Made by a program: the position numbers and the translations under genes | Origin: Nicotiana tabacum | Lineage: Eukaryota > Streptophyta > Magnoliopsida > Solanales > Solanaceae | Reading direction: 5' to 3' | DNA length: 64,000 nt | Assembly: GCF_000715075.1 (NCBI RefSeq) | Contig: NC_134101.1 | Span: 121,710,616-121,774,615 of the forward strand | The notes under the pieces: generated by a model | Seen by the model: the letters and a program-made list of their open reading frames with translations, nothing else | Told to the model about the DNA's origin: nothing | Database searches by the model: none | In this document: piece after piece, positions 9,779 through 22,236 of the stretch | How the letters are laid out: every line of letters begins with the position of its first letter | Position numbering within the stretch: position 1 is the stretch's first letter

Positions 9779-10987
9779 TGATCACGCCCAACTCTAGTCC
9801 TAAAAAGGATAAGCGGTCGCTGTAAATATAATCCGGTCTAAAAGTCCGGAGTCGAATCCCACAGAGAACTAAGGTTTCACTATAATTGTTCAATATCGCT
9901 AAGAAGACAAGCTCGAATAAATTTCTAAGTTATAAAGATTAAGATTCTTATATCTAACTAATTAACTAAAAAAATAAAACAGTAAATTAACAACTAAAGA
10001 TACTAAGGGTTGGAGATTAAATTTAGGAGGTCTAGAGTTATGATTTCCTCAATTGTCGGAATCCTTCCTGCTATGTTCCCTGCAATTTCGCCTATGTATT
10101 CTCTACTGATCTTGAGCACTTTAGGTGCCATAATTCTCTCTCGAGCAACTACAACAATTTACTAGACATATTCTTTCGAACTACGCTAGTTGGTTTTATC
10201 TAACCGATCCTTATGACCACGTCAAGGTTTTGTTATTTTTAAACCTGCCTTTAAACCCGATGTATTGATTTCTCACATACGTTGGGAGTGACGTTGTTCA
10301 ACAACCACCTAAATATGTATCCTTTCTCAAGCAACATATAATAAATAGGCACAGTCAATCGATGACCATTCAATCAACAACAATAAATACGTAGTTGAGC
10401 AAGTAGAGAAATCCAACGGCTCAATCATATAAAAATATAACAAGAATTTATCCTATAAAAGGTTCCATCAAAACCCTAGGTAACAAATTAGCTATTCATA
10501 ATAGTATGTAAAACTATAATACTAAAAGTCATAACCAACAATGAAAAAATAGGAAGAGGAAGGAAAAAACTCGTAGAAGAATTCCCCGCCTTGCTCCTAT
10601 TGTGTCTCTGCCTCCTTAGGTTGAATCTGTGTCAAAAGTATGTCCAACCATATATTGTGGAGCCCAAATAGAGTTTTGAGAGAAAAGCTATGTGCATTTT
10701 ACTATACAGTGTGCAATATGCCTACTCGATTTGTCGTTCGTTCTTAACTATCATCCGTTGATCCCCGAACATGATCCCGACTTAATTCCATGGACTTTTA
10801 CTCAGACTTAAAAGCTCCAAATCACTTGAATTCATTCCATAACATCTATATAGCTCGGAATCACTCATACAAGGCATAAAACACACCATTAGTGCAAAAC
10901 ACTAGCGTTTAAAGCTCAAACTAAATTAAAGTGCTGTAAATTAGAGTGTAATAAGCGACTAAAATACGCAATTATAGCCTATCGTCA
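9779..10987 (-). repeat. 3' LTR of LARD-1 (left, 1209 bp)
   Basis: Pairs with 13925-14158 plus 25139-26109. It begins TGATCACGCCC and ends ATCGTCA on the plus strand. No TATA box is obvious. Confidence 0.92.
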
Positions 10988-12840
10988 ACACCTCACACTT
11001 AAACCATTGCTCGTCCTCGAGTAATCAAACTACACTTTATATAGACACGACCTTTTTAAACAATTCTCCTAACTCATCACACCAAGAGTATTTAAAATAG
11101 ACTAAGCACAAAAGCGTAACATCTTCACCTCAAGATTTGACTCACAAGTACCACGTATTATTCACAACTCATCCACTTACTGTAACGTAGAGATCACTGA
11201 CATTACCTTTCCTTCATGAATCAAGTGCCCTCACACAACAAAATAGAGTAGTTCCACACAATAAAATCTAAGAGCACTTAGGAACTCAAGATAGAAAGAA
11301 TTCACTCACTCTCAGAAATAACATTCATATGCCACAAAAGATGCACCATAGGCTTGCCCGTAGTGTATTACTCTACTAATCGAGCTCATTCAGTCTAGGA
11401 TCAAGTAGGACTTTATTTGGTTGTAATGTAGGCTGCGGGACGGGTATGATACATTTAGATATAAGAGTGACTACACCTCCCTAAGCACTTTAATACATAT
11501 ACTTTAACATTCAAACCTCATACTTATGTCAAACCAAACTCCTCCTTCACATCAATGTATTTTACCCCATACTTCTTTAAGCACAATTACATCAAGAGTC
11601 ACCACTTATCAAGGGAATTTTTTGCAACAATACAACTATTTTTTTTCTTTCTTTTCTTTTTCTTTTCCAATTCAAGTAGCTCTTACTTTTTCAAAACAAT
11701 GCACCTTTCTCCTTATTTCATTAGCTCCACTCAAAAGCCAAACCAACCACCCCACACTTTAACTTTTACAAAGTTCATAATAATTCAAGTGCACATGAGA
11801 GGTGAAAAGGTTCAAATAGATGGTTAATTCAAATAATTGGGTAAGGCTTGTAATGTGGTTGCCAAAGAGACAGAATTACAGGCTCAAAGGGGTTAACTAT
11901 GATACATAACAATTAGCGGGTAAAATATATATTTGGCTCAACAAAGAAAGTGTATATCACTTCCAAGACTGAACAAAACTACTATTTTGCTTTGCAAACA
12001 TGGGGCAAGTTCTAGATCTCAAATGCAATGCACAGAATACAACAACCCTCACACGCACATGGCACATGACTCACTCAAGATTGGATCATCAAGATATTAT
12101 AGTCAAAGCATTTAAGCAAAGTTAAGAACATACAATTTAAGATACTTATGCAAGAGTCAAAAACTGAGCCTAAGCGTCACAACCAAAGTACTCACTATTC
12201 TCAAGGTATAATAAAGTCAAGAGATATTGCTTTAATTCAAAACACAACACAATGACTCCTACTCCCAAAAAAAATAACTACACCTGGTTCAAACAAAACT
12301 CTTGGAAAAGAACCGCGACACAAAGAAAAGTCAAGGGGTAATTGCTACACTACCTAACAAAAAAAAATCTTTTTTTCGTCTTTTTTTTTCTTTAGACTTA
12401 AATCCCTCAAGAAAATTTTCTAATAGATCCATCTTCGGGAAAAGTCCAATATTTTAAAAAAAATATTATTTAATTAAACTAACACAGCTAAAGTAGTATG
12501 AAAAGTCACCCAAACAATCTACTCACCCCATACTTAAAATTATGCATTGTCAATGAATATCATAACTATAAGAGGGTAAGAGAAACTCCCTGGTAGGCCA
12601 AATGCCGAAGCATTAGCAGCTCATGGGATACTTAGACTTCTCCCAGGCTTGGTCCTTCATGCGGGTCCCTCACGCTTAGTTCCAACCATCTTGTTTGTTG
12701 TTGCATCCTTCCAATAGCTTTGTTTTTCATGCTCCTAGAAAATAAAAAATTAACACTACAAAAATAATATAATTAAAAAAAATAATAACAAAAGTAAAAG
12801 AAAGCAATAAAGCTGGGTTACCTCCCAACAAGTGCTTGAT
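10988..12840. other. Non-coding interior of LARD-1
   Basis: No supported frame. The end next to the left LTR is purine-rich on the minus strand (AGTGTGAGGTGT), as expected of a polypurine tract. A T/C-rich run is at about 11640-11672. Confidence 0.7.
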
Positions 12841-13803
12841 TTAACATCGCGGCACGACGCGAATCACTTTTTGCCTCCACCTCAAGCTTATGAATTGAAC
12901 CCCAAGTTTTGATTCAAGCTTATGATTATGGTCATGGGGAGGTGGAACGAATCTAACTGGCCCAAGAAAATAATGTAGTATTCTGCACTCCTTGGCCTTT
13001 GTATGAGGTATGTAATCCCGACTTTCTGGTAAGAAGAATTCCAGAATATATGCACCTTGTTCCTCATTCCTTGACTCTTCAATTAGTTCAGATGACTCTA
13101 CTTCCATATCATGATCTAAACATAATGTGGAAAAATGCTTGGAGTGTGGACCAATGTGCTCAAACACATGAACTTCAGGACTTTCAACATCCTCAACATC
13201 AATGATACTAGAGTCAACAAAATTTATATCCTCAAAGTCCTTGGCTGGCTCTAGTCTCACTTCTTCAACATTGACATCCTCAAATTGTAGTTGGCTAGGT
13301 TTTTGATGTTCTACTATGACCTCCCCAATTAACACCTCAAATTCATGCTCTTCTTGGCTGCTATCCTCAATATTGGCTTGTTGAGCATTAAAAGCTCCAA
13401 CCACTTGACTCAATTGAGCCTCCAACTTGCGAATAGTTGCCTCTTGCCTTTCTATCTTCAATTGTTTTTCATTATTTTGTTTCAGATGGTACTTTAACAT
13501 ATCCTTGATCTCTTTTAGGTCTGCATCCCTAGGTTCTTTGTTCATGTTAACTTCACAAGAAAAGGTAAAACCATCATAGTAAGGGATTGGGGGAAGATAA
13601 GAAATAAAAGCACAACCATAAAAGTGACCATTTTTACCACCACACACATCATACACATTTCACAAATAAGATTGAGTTGGTGCACATAACTCGCTTTTAG
13701 GAACATTTTGAAAATTTTGCCACGGGTGGTTTCCTTCACAATATGTATGGAGATCAATAGTAGAATTACCTACACCCAAATTACCATAATTCCAAGATGT
13801 CAT
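12841..13803 (-). pseudogene. LARD-1 open frame with one nonsense codon, possibly gag-derived
   Basis: A minus-strand frame of 320 codons from ATG at 13803 to a stop at 12841, broken only by TGA at 13660-13662 where the context suggests an ancestral TGG (Trp). The N-terminal part is rich in Cys, Tyr and Gly. Codons 87-130 are strongly charged with heptad-like Leu/Ile spacing, a likely coiled coil. The middle is acidic, and the C-terminus is basic and ends RWRQKVIRVVPRC. I recognise it as an open frame common in non-autonomous Solanaceae elements but cannot assign a biochemical function; gag-derived is a guess from its position beside the primer site. A shorter protein could start at the ATG at 13545. 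Confidence 0.7.
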
Positions 13804-13899
13804 GTTTTCAAATCAACAGTTATATAAAAAAACAAAAAAAACAAAAAAAAAGTTCAAACTTGAACCCTAGCAATATATATAGGTACAACTACACCGTTA

Positions 13900-13921
13900 G
13901 TTCCCCGACAACGGCGCCAAA
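13900..13921 (-). other. Primer-binding site of LARD-1
   Basis: On the minus strand TTGGCGCCGTTGTCGGGGAA follows the right LTR after a few bases. This GGCGCCGTTG motif is the type used by Athila/Tat-group elements (tRNA-Asp class, from memory). Confidence 0.75.
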
Positions 13922-14856
13922 ATTTGATCACACCCAACTCTAGTCCTAAAAATGATAAGCGGTCGCTGCAAATATAATCTGGTCTAAATGTCTGGAGTCT
14001 AATCCCACAGAGAACTAAGATTTCGCTATAATTGTTCAATATCGCTACGAAGACAAGCTTGAATAAATTTCTAAGTTATAAAGATTAAGATTCTTATATC
14101 TAACTAATTAACTAAGAAAATAATCAGTAAATTAACAACTAAAGATACTAAGGGTTGGTGTGACGACCCGTCCAATCGTCTCATAAGTTACCGCTCCGTT
14201 TTCCCCATTTTTATTTCTTTATGCTTCGTTATCCGGGTTTTGTGGTATTGGGTTGGTCGGATCGAATGATTTTGATAAGGTTTGAGATGCTTAGTCTCTT
14301 TTAAGGAAGTTCAAGTTGGAAAAGTTAACCGAATGTTGACTTATGTGTTAGAGGGCTCGGATGTGAGTTTCGATGGTTTTATTAGCTCTGGGAGGTGATT
14401 TGGGACTTAGGAGTGTGATCGAAATGAGTTTTGGAGGTTTGGAGTTGATTTAGGCTTGAATTGACGAAGTTGATATTTTGGTGATTTCCGGTTGATAGGC
14501 GAGATTTTTATATAGGGGTTGGAATAGAATTCCAAGAGTTTCATCCGTTGTGTCATTTGGGATATGTGTGTAAAATTTTAGGTCATTCAGACATGGTTTG
14601 TTTTGGTTTTTGATTAGAAGCAGAATTCAGAAGATTTTAGAAAAGTTTGGCTTGAATCCGATGTGTTTTGGGTGATTTGATGTTATTTGAGGTGTTTTGA
14701 TGATTGTAATAAGTTTGAATAAGGTATTAGGATGTATTTGTTCCTTTGGTTGAGGTCCCAGGGGACTCGGGTGAGTTTCGGGTGGTCAATCGGATCATTT
14801 TTTAAGTTAAGGAAGTTGCAGAAATTGCAGGTTCAGCAGTTGCAGGTATTTACTCT

Positions 14857-15195
14857 CCGCGTTCGCGAGAGGACACTCGCGTTCGCGAAGAGTCAACTGA
14901 GGGAGGTGGAAATCTAGTCTTCGCGTTCGCGAGACAGGTTATGAATTCGCAAAGGGCTGCGAGATGGTGCATCGCGTTCGCGGGCGTGTAGTCGTGTTCG
15001 CATAGAAGGAATCGAGAGGCTGAGCTTCAGTGGAATTGACCAATCGCGTTCGCGATGGATGGAACACGTTCGTGAAGGTTCATCTGGGTAAAGCATCACG
15101 TTCGCGAGGGTCATGTTGCGTTCGCGTAAGAGGATTTTGTTCAAAGTTATTTTTGTGCTTCGCGAATGCGAGGCTTTGACCGCGTTCGCGAAGAA
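14857..15195. repeat. Array of GCGTTCGCGA-type motifs in the Gypsy-1 LTR
   Basis: About twelve copies of a GCGTTCGCGA-like decamer, many containing the palindrome TTCGCGAA or a one-base variant, irregularly spaced by 15-50 bp over 340 bp. The array begins about 700 bp into the LTR. The 3' LTR has the equivalent array at about 22933-23280 with different mutations. Confidence 0.85.
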
Positions 15196-16119
15196 GGAAT
15201 TAATGCCTGGGCAGAAGGTTTTTAAACTCGTCTTGTCCACGAGGGTTGGGTTTATTTCTTCCATTGTTGGTCATTTTTGGAGCTTTTTGAAGGGGATTGA
15301 AGAGGGATTCAAGGGGAATCACTTAGATGTAAGATTCTTGGATTAAAACTCGATTATTATGTGAATTCCACCTAGAAAATCATGGAAATTAAGCCAAAAA
15401 TTGAAGAACTAGGGCTTGGAAATTTAGACTTTTGATTGGAGATTTGAAGGACCATTTGGGGTCGGATTTGAGAACTTTTGATATGTATGAACTCGTGGGG
15501 ACATAAGGAACCTATTGGTGTAAACATTATTGAATTCCTAGACATGGGCCCAGGGGCCGGGTTTTGGTAATTTCGGGATTTTTGTCCTTTAATGATTGTT
15601 TTCGTTTGGGCTTCGTTCCCTTAGCATATTTTGATGTGCTCGTTCTGATTTTGGATAGATTCGACGCGAGTGGAGGCCGATTCGAGGGGCAAAGGCGTCG
15701 CGAGCTAGAGATTTAGTCGGTTCGAGGTGAGTAATGATTGTAAATAATGTTTTGAGGGTTTGAAACCCCGGATTGCACATCGTAGTGCTATATTGAGGTT
15801 AGTCACACGCTTGATAACGAGCGTGGGGTCGTTCACTATTGGGGATTGTGACTTGGTACATCCCGATTGATGATTTTACGGCGTAATTGATTGAAAACTA
15901 TTTGCTATCATCATTATTTGGGCTAAATGCCATATTTGTGCTTAGTGCTAACTATTTAAAACCTTTGGGGCTTTTTATTAATATTTCCTCACTGTTTTGA
16001 CTTTATACTTGAACTCAGTCTTGTTATTTTCCACTGTTTTACCACTCAGCTATGTTTACTCAGTTTTAAGACTTAAATTATTTTAAATGATGTTTGGACT
16101 GAGAAACAATGTTTTACTA

Positions 16120-16450
16120 TTGCCCGAGGGGCTTGTGAGGATTTTTGACTGAGTAAGGCCGAGGGCCTATGTTTTGAGGAAACACTGGTATTGATTTGAG
16201 GCCGAGTGCCTGAATTATGTGCGCCACGAGGTGGCTTGATTGATATGAGGCCAGGGGCCTAGTTTTGATTCCATGCGATAGATTGATATTGCGCTTGGGC
16301 CGTAAGGGGCCCCTCTATGAGTCTGCACACCCCCAGTGAGCGCAGGTACCCATTGTGATGTGAGATTGAGCCCAAGGGGCTGGTATTGTTCTGAGATGTT
16401 TCCCGAGGGGCGGTTTTGTTGATACAGTGCCCGAGGGGCGAACTTCTAAG
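16120..16450. repeat. Array of GGCCGAGGGCCT-type motifs in the Gypsy-1 LTR
   Basis: Repeated GCCCGAGGGGC and GGCCGAGGGCCT units with GGCC/GGCC or GCCC/GGGC inverted arms, starting about 1.96 kb into the LTR. The 3' LTR counterpart is at about 24205-24530. Confidence 0.8.
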
Positions 16451-17047
16451 TGTTTATTTTTCCTTAATTTGCCTGTCAATTACCTATTTACTTGTTGAAA
16501 AATGATTTTTCTTATCTTTTCACTGGTTTACTGTTTTCAAATGGTTATACTGCTTCATTATAGAATACCTTGTGCCTTACATGTTTTCTTGCTTTCAGTC
16601 TTTATTTACATTTGTTACTCACTGAGTTGGAGTACTCACTTTACTCCCTGCACCCTGTGTGCAGATTCAGGCGTAGCTGGTTCTGCTCCCGAGTGCTGAT
16701 CCCTCCAGCTTCAGGCGGACGTTTGGAGTTTACGAGGTAGCTGTTGGCGTTTGTAGCCCCATGTCTCTACTCCTTTATCACTTCTATTTCCTTTTAGACA
16801 TTTGTACTAGTTTATGGATTTAGCAGACTTGTATTATGGCTTATATATGCTCATGACTAGTGACACCCCGGTATCGGGCTGTGTATGGGTGTTCTTCCGC
16901 ATGCTTATGATATTATTTGCTACTCATCGTGTTTTAGATGGTTTTCTTTCTGTTTAATTATTTAACATCGTATTGGGGATAGTTGGCTGGCCTTGTCTTC
17001 ACGAGAGGCGCCATCACAACCGGATCCAGGTTTAGGGTCGTGACAGG

Positions 17048-17060
17048 TTGGTATCAGATC
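17048..17060 (+). other. Primer-binding site of Gypsy-1, mutated
   Basis: TTGGTATCAGATC lies two bases after the 5' LTR. It differs from the initiator-Met site by one base (AGATC for AGAGC). Confidence 0.85.
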
Positions 17061-17246
17061 CTAGGTTACATAGGTCTCACGAGTCATGAGCAGGTTTAGT
17101 AGAGTCTCGCGGATCAGTACGGAGACGTCTGTATTTATCCTCGAGAGGCTGCAGAACCTTTAGGAAAAACTTTATATTCTTTAAATCCTTGTCGTGCGAA
17201 TTTGTTGATCCGAGTACTAAACTTCTGTTGTTTTATTCTCTCACAG

Positions 17247-18720
17247 ATGGTGAGGACATGCGCTACCAGTTAGGATGGACGACCACCAGTACCACCAGGT
17301 GTGGCCACCAGAGGCCGAGGACGCGGCCGTAGTCGTGGTAGGGGCAGAGCAGCTAGGGCAGCACCTGCAGATCCACTAGCTGCCCCAGTTTAGGATCAGG
17401 TCCTAGTTATAGACGCTCCTACAGCACCATCTCAGGCACCAGCTGTGCCCATTATGATTCTGGGTCTTCAGGAGGCCTTGGATTAGATCTTATCAATTTG
17501 CACTGGCCTAACTCAGGCGGTTTCAGCCAGTACAACCGCAACTACTTCTCAGGCCGGGAGAGGCAATCAGACTCTTATCGCTCGCACACCTGAGTAGGTC
17601 GTGCAGGGACTTCAAACGCCGAGGGCACATCCAGCCCAGCTGGTTGCAGCTGCTCAGGACTATGTAGTTCCTACTATGCCGGAGGATGAGCAACGTAGGT
17701 TGGAGAGATTTGGTAGGCTTCAGTCTCCGACCTTCAGTGGTGTAGAGGGCAAAGATGCCTAGGGTTTCTTAGATAAGTGCTAGAGGATACTTCGTACAGT
17801 GGGTATTTTGGAGACCAGCAGGGTAGCTTTCACTACTTATCAGTTTTCTGGAGCTGCCATTACTTGGTGGGAGGCTTTTGAGAGGCGTAGGCCTGTTGGT
17901 GCAGCACCACTTACCTGGCAACAGTTCTCCGTTCTCTTTCTGGAGAAGTATGTGCTACAGTCCCGTAAAGAGGAGTTGCGTAGGGAGTTTGAGTGGTTGC
18001 GTCAAGGAGAGATGACTGTGATGCGGTACGAGATAAGGTTCTCTGAGTTAGCTCATCATGCTATTTGGATGGTTCTGACAAATAGAGAGAGGATTAGGAG
18101 GTTTGTTGATGGCCTCACTTATCAGCTTCATATTCTCATGACCAGGGAGAGGGTGATTGGTGATACCTTTGAGGAGGTTGTAGACATTGCTCGGGAGATT
18201 GAGTCTGTTTGTCACCAGGAGCGCGAGGAGAGGGAGGCCAAGAGGCCTCGAGGATCTGGTAGTTACAGTGGTACTTCTTTGAGAGGTTAGTTTCAGCTGG
18301 GCAGAGGCCGTCCATTCAGGCATGCTCAACCAGCTCGCCTAGGTTATCGTGGGGCATCATCGGGTCATGGTTCTCACAGTTCTCATCAGGGCCAGTCATC
18401 ACTTAGTGCCCTTCCAACTCAGAGTTCATCCCGTGCTCCATCAGTTCAGGGCTCTTCTATGTCGAGTGCATCTGCTAGTCACTCCGGTGCGAGGGGTTCC
18501 CTTCAGTCCCCTTCTCCAACACCTGGGAGTTGTTATGAGTGTGGAGAGATGGGCCACATGTGGAGGCGGTTTTCTCATCGCCTTGCTAGTTTATCTCAGC
18601 AGAGGGGTCAGTCATTGGCTTCAGCGCCAGTTGCTTCATCACCACCCATCCAGTCAGCTAGGGGTAGGGGTCAGTCAGCTAGAGGCCGTCCCAGAGGGAG
18701 AGGTCAATTAGGGGGCGGTC
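17247..18720 (+). pseudogene. Gypsy-1 gag with nonsense mutations
   Basis: The frame from ATG 17247 begins MVRTCATS, then an RG-rich stretch, then the retrotransposon Gag core around codons 150-330 with the motif ITWWEAFERRRPVG. TAG codons sit at 17271, 17391, 17484, 17595, 17760, 17781 and 18288, all in frame and with no indel. A zinc knuckle follows at about 18532 (CYECGEMGH) but its last cysteine is lost. A Gln/Ser/Arg/Gly-rich linker leads into protease. The seven stops look like CAG to TAG changes, judged by context. Confidence 0.92.
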
Positions 18721-21700
18721 AGGCCTGTTTCTATGTACTTCCAAGCAGACCCGATGCTATTGCTTCAGATGCTGTCATTACAGGTATTGTTTCAGTTTGC
18801 CACAGGGATGCCTCTATATTATTTGATCCCGGTTCCACCTTTTCTTATGTGTCATCATACTTTGCTCGTTATTTGGGTACGCCCTGTGAGTTTCTTGCTT
18901 TACCTGTTCATGTATCTACCCCGGTGGGTGATACTATTATTGTAGACCGTGTGTACCGGTCGTGTGTGGTGACTATTGGGGGTCTGGAGACCCGAGTGGA
19001 TCTGTTATTATTGAGTATGGTGGATTTCAATGTCATTTTGGGTATGGATTGGCTATCTCCGTGTCGTGCTATTCTGGACTGTCATGCTAAGACAGTCACA
19101 TTGGCTATGCCGGATGTGCCACAGATCGAGTGGCGAGGTGTGACTGATTATGTTCCTAGTAGAGTGATCTCTTTTTTGAAGGCCTAACGTATGGTTGGGA
19201 AGGGTTATCTTTCGTATCTAGTGTTTGTGAGGGATGTCGGAGCTGAGGCTCCTAGTATCGATTCTGTCCCAGTTGTGAGGGATTTTCCAGATGTGTTTCT
19301 TGCAGACCTGCCGGGCATGCCACCAGACAGGGATATTGATTTTGGTATTAACCTGGTGCCGGGCACTCAACCCATTTCTATTCCCCCATATCGTATGGAA
19401 CCAGAGGAGTTGAAGGAATTAAAGGAGCAACTTTAGAAACTCCTTGATAAAGGGTTCATTTGGCCTAGTGTGTCACCTTGGGGTGTGCCGGTTCTATTTG
19501 TGAAGAAGAAGGATGGCACTATAAGGATGTGCATTGATTATAGGCAATTGAACAAGGTAATGATTAAAAACAAGTATCCTTTGCCTCGCATTGATGATTT
19601 ATTCGACCAACTTTAGGGAGCGAGAGTGTTCTCTAAGATTGATCTCCGTTCAGGTTATCACCAGTTGAAGATCAGGGACTCGGATATCCTTAAGACACCT
19701 TTCAGGACCCGATATGGTCATTATGAGTTCTTGGTGATGTCTTTTGGGCTGACCAATGCCCCAGCAACGTTCATGCATTTGATGAACAATGTGTTTCGGC
19801 CTTATCTTGACTCGTTTGTCATAGTCTTCATTAATGACATTCTGGTATATTCGTGTAGTCAGGAGGAGCACGCGAAACATTTGAGAGTTATGTTACAGAG
19901 ATTGAGAGAGGAGAAGCTCTATGCAAAATTCTCCAAGTGTGAGTTTTGGCTCAGTTCAGTGGCTTTCCTGGGGCATGTGGTGTCCAGCGAGGGTATTCAG
20001 GTTGATCCGAAGAAGATAGAGGCGGTTCAGGGTTGGCTTAAACTGTCCTCAGCCAAAAAGATTCGCAGCTTTCTTGGTTTGGCAGGCTATTATCGCCGGT
20101 TTGTTCAGGGATTCTCATATATCGCATCGCCCTTGACCAAGTTGACTCAGAAGGGTGCTTCGTTTGTATAATCAGACGAGTTTGAGGAGAGCTTTTAGAA
20201 GCTCAAGACAGCTTTTATCACAGCTCTAGTGTTGGTTTTGCCATGAGCTTCAGATTCATATACCGTGTATTATAATGCTTCGAGAGTTGGGATTGGTTGT
20301 GTGTTGATGTAGGAGGGTAGAATTATAGCTTATGCTTCTCGTCAATTGAAGCCCAATGAGAAGAACTACCCCATTCGCGATTTGGAGTTGGCTGTCATAG
20401 TTCATGCATTGAAGATTTGAAGGCATTACTTGTATGGCGTATCTTGTAAGGTGTTCACTGATCATCGCAGTCTTCAGCATCTGTTCAAGCAAAAGGATCT
20501 TAATTTGAGGCAGCGGAGATAGTTGAAGTTGCTTAAGGATTATGATATCACTATATTGTATCATCCGGGAAAGGCCAATGTGGTGGCCGATGCTTTGAGC
20601 TGAAAGGCAGTGAGTATGGGGAGTTTGGCATATATTCTAGTTGGGGAGAGACCTCTTGCAGTTGATGTTCAGGCCTTGGACAATCGGTTCATGAGGTTGG
20701 ATATTTCGGAGCCCAGTCGGGTATTAGCTTGTGTGGTTTGTCGGTCTTCCTTATATGATCGCATCAGAGAGCGCCAGTATGATGATACACATTTGCTTGT
20801 CCTTAAGGAGAGAGTTCAGCATGATGATGCCAGAGATGTGACCATTGGTGATGATGGGGTGTTGAGGATGCATGGCCGGATTTGCGTGCCCAATGTGGAT
20901 GGGCTTCGGGAGTTGATTCTAGAGGAGGCCCATAGCTCGGGGTATTCCATTCATCTGGGTGCTGCGAAGATGTATCAGGATTTGAGGCAGCACTATTGGT
21001 GGATAAGAATGAAGAAAGATATTGTGGGATTTGTAGCTCGGTGTCTCAATTGTTAGCAGGTGAAATATGAGCATTAGAGACCGGGTGGCTTGCTTCAGCA
21101 GATGGATATTCCTGAGTGGAAGTGGGAGAGGATCACTATGGTCTTTGTTGTTGGACTTCCACAGACTTTGAGGAAGTTTGATGCTATTTGGGTGATTGTG
21201 GATCGACTAACCAAGTCCGCGCACTTCATTCCTGTGTGTACTACTTACTCTTCAGAGCGGTTGGCAGAGATCTATATCCGGGAGATTGTTCGTTTGCATG
21301 GTGTCCCAGTTTCCATAATTTCAGATAGGCGCACTCAATTTACTTTGCAGTTTTGGAGGTCTGTGTAGTGAGAGTTGGGTATTCAGGTTGAGTTGAGCAC
21401 AACTTTTCACCCTTAGACGGACGGGTAGTCTGAGCGCACTATTCAGATATTGGAGGACATGTTGCGTGCTTGTGTCATTGATTTCGGAGGGTCATGGGAT
21501 CAGTTTCTACCGCTTGCAGAGTTTGCTTATAACAACAACTACCAGTCGAGTATTCAGATGGCTCTATATGAGGCTTCGTATGGGAAGCAGTGTAGATCTC
21601 CAGTTGGTTGGTTTGAGCCCGGTGAGGCTAGGCTATTGGGGATAGACTTGGTGCAGGATGCCTTATAAAAGGTAAAAGTAATTCAGGAGAGGCTTCGTAT

Positions 21701-22236
21701 AGCACAGTCGAGATAAAATAGTTATGTTGACAGGAAGGTTCGAGATGTGTCCTACATGGTTGGCGAGAAGCTTCTGTTGAAGGTTTCGCCCATGAAGGGT
21801 GTTATGAGATTTGGGAAGAAAGGAAAATTGAGTCCTCGGTTCATTGTGCCTTTTGAGATGCTTCGGAGGATTGGGGAGGTGGTTTATGAGCTTGCTTTGC
21901 CACCCAGCTTGTCGAACGTGTATCTGATATTTCATGTCTCTATGCTCCGAAGTATATTAGGGATTCGTCTCATGTTTTGGATTTCAACATGGTTCAGTTG
22001 GATGATGGTTTGACTTATGATGTGGAGCTAGTAGCTATTTTGGGTCGTCAGGTTGGAAAATTGAGGTCAAATGATATAGCTTTAGTGAAAGTGTAGTGGA
22101 GAGGTCGTCTCATTGAGAAGGCTACCTGCGAACCGAGCGGGAGATGCAAAGCAGATATCCTCACCTGTTTGAGGCTTTAGGTATGTTTCTTGATTCGTTC
22201 GCGGACGAACGTTTGTTTAAATTGGGGAGGATGTGA
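18721..22236 (+). pseudogene. Gypsy-1 pol: protease, RT, RNase H, integrase, chromodomain remains
   Basis: Continues in the gag frame to about 21945 without a frameshift, interrupted by stops at 19185, 19434, 19614, 20169, 20196, 20244, 20310, 20418, 20520, 20601, 21054, 21075, 21366, 21369, 21414, 21426, 21666 and 21714. Protease has LFDPGSTFSYVS (about 18820). Reverse transcriptase has [16 protein letters not shown], and its YVDD-box equivalent reads FIND with Asn at 19833. RNase H has Asn at 20274 where Asp is expected. The first integrase Asp is Val at 21141. After one-base losses near 21946 and 22130 a chromodomain is still readable (VAILGRQVGKLRS), ending at 22236 just inside the 3' LTR. 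It is catalytically dead. Confidence 0.93.
22196..22231 (+). other. Inverted repeat and polypurine tract of Gypsy-1
   Basis: CGTTCG-CGGA-CGAACG (22196-22211) is followed by the polypurine tract AAATTGGGGAGGA (22219-22231) and then the 3' LTR. A related inverted repeat precedes the polypurine tract of LARD-2 and Gypsy-2. Confidence 0.8.

Larger units (their letters stand above)
14159..17045 (+). repeat. 5' LTR of Gypsy-1
   Basis: From TGTGACGACC to GGTCGTGACA, 2887 bp. It contains two internal motif arrays (14857-15195 and 16120-16450). Confidence 0.94.

Noticed and set aside
9846..9870. tRNA-like B box in the LARD-1 LTR
   Set aside because: The GGAGTCGAATCC stretch lacks a matching A box and cloverleaf.
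14857..15195. CpG island or host promoter
   Set aside because: The CG-rich motif array recurs at the same offset in the 3' LTR, so it belongs to the element.
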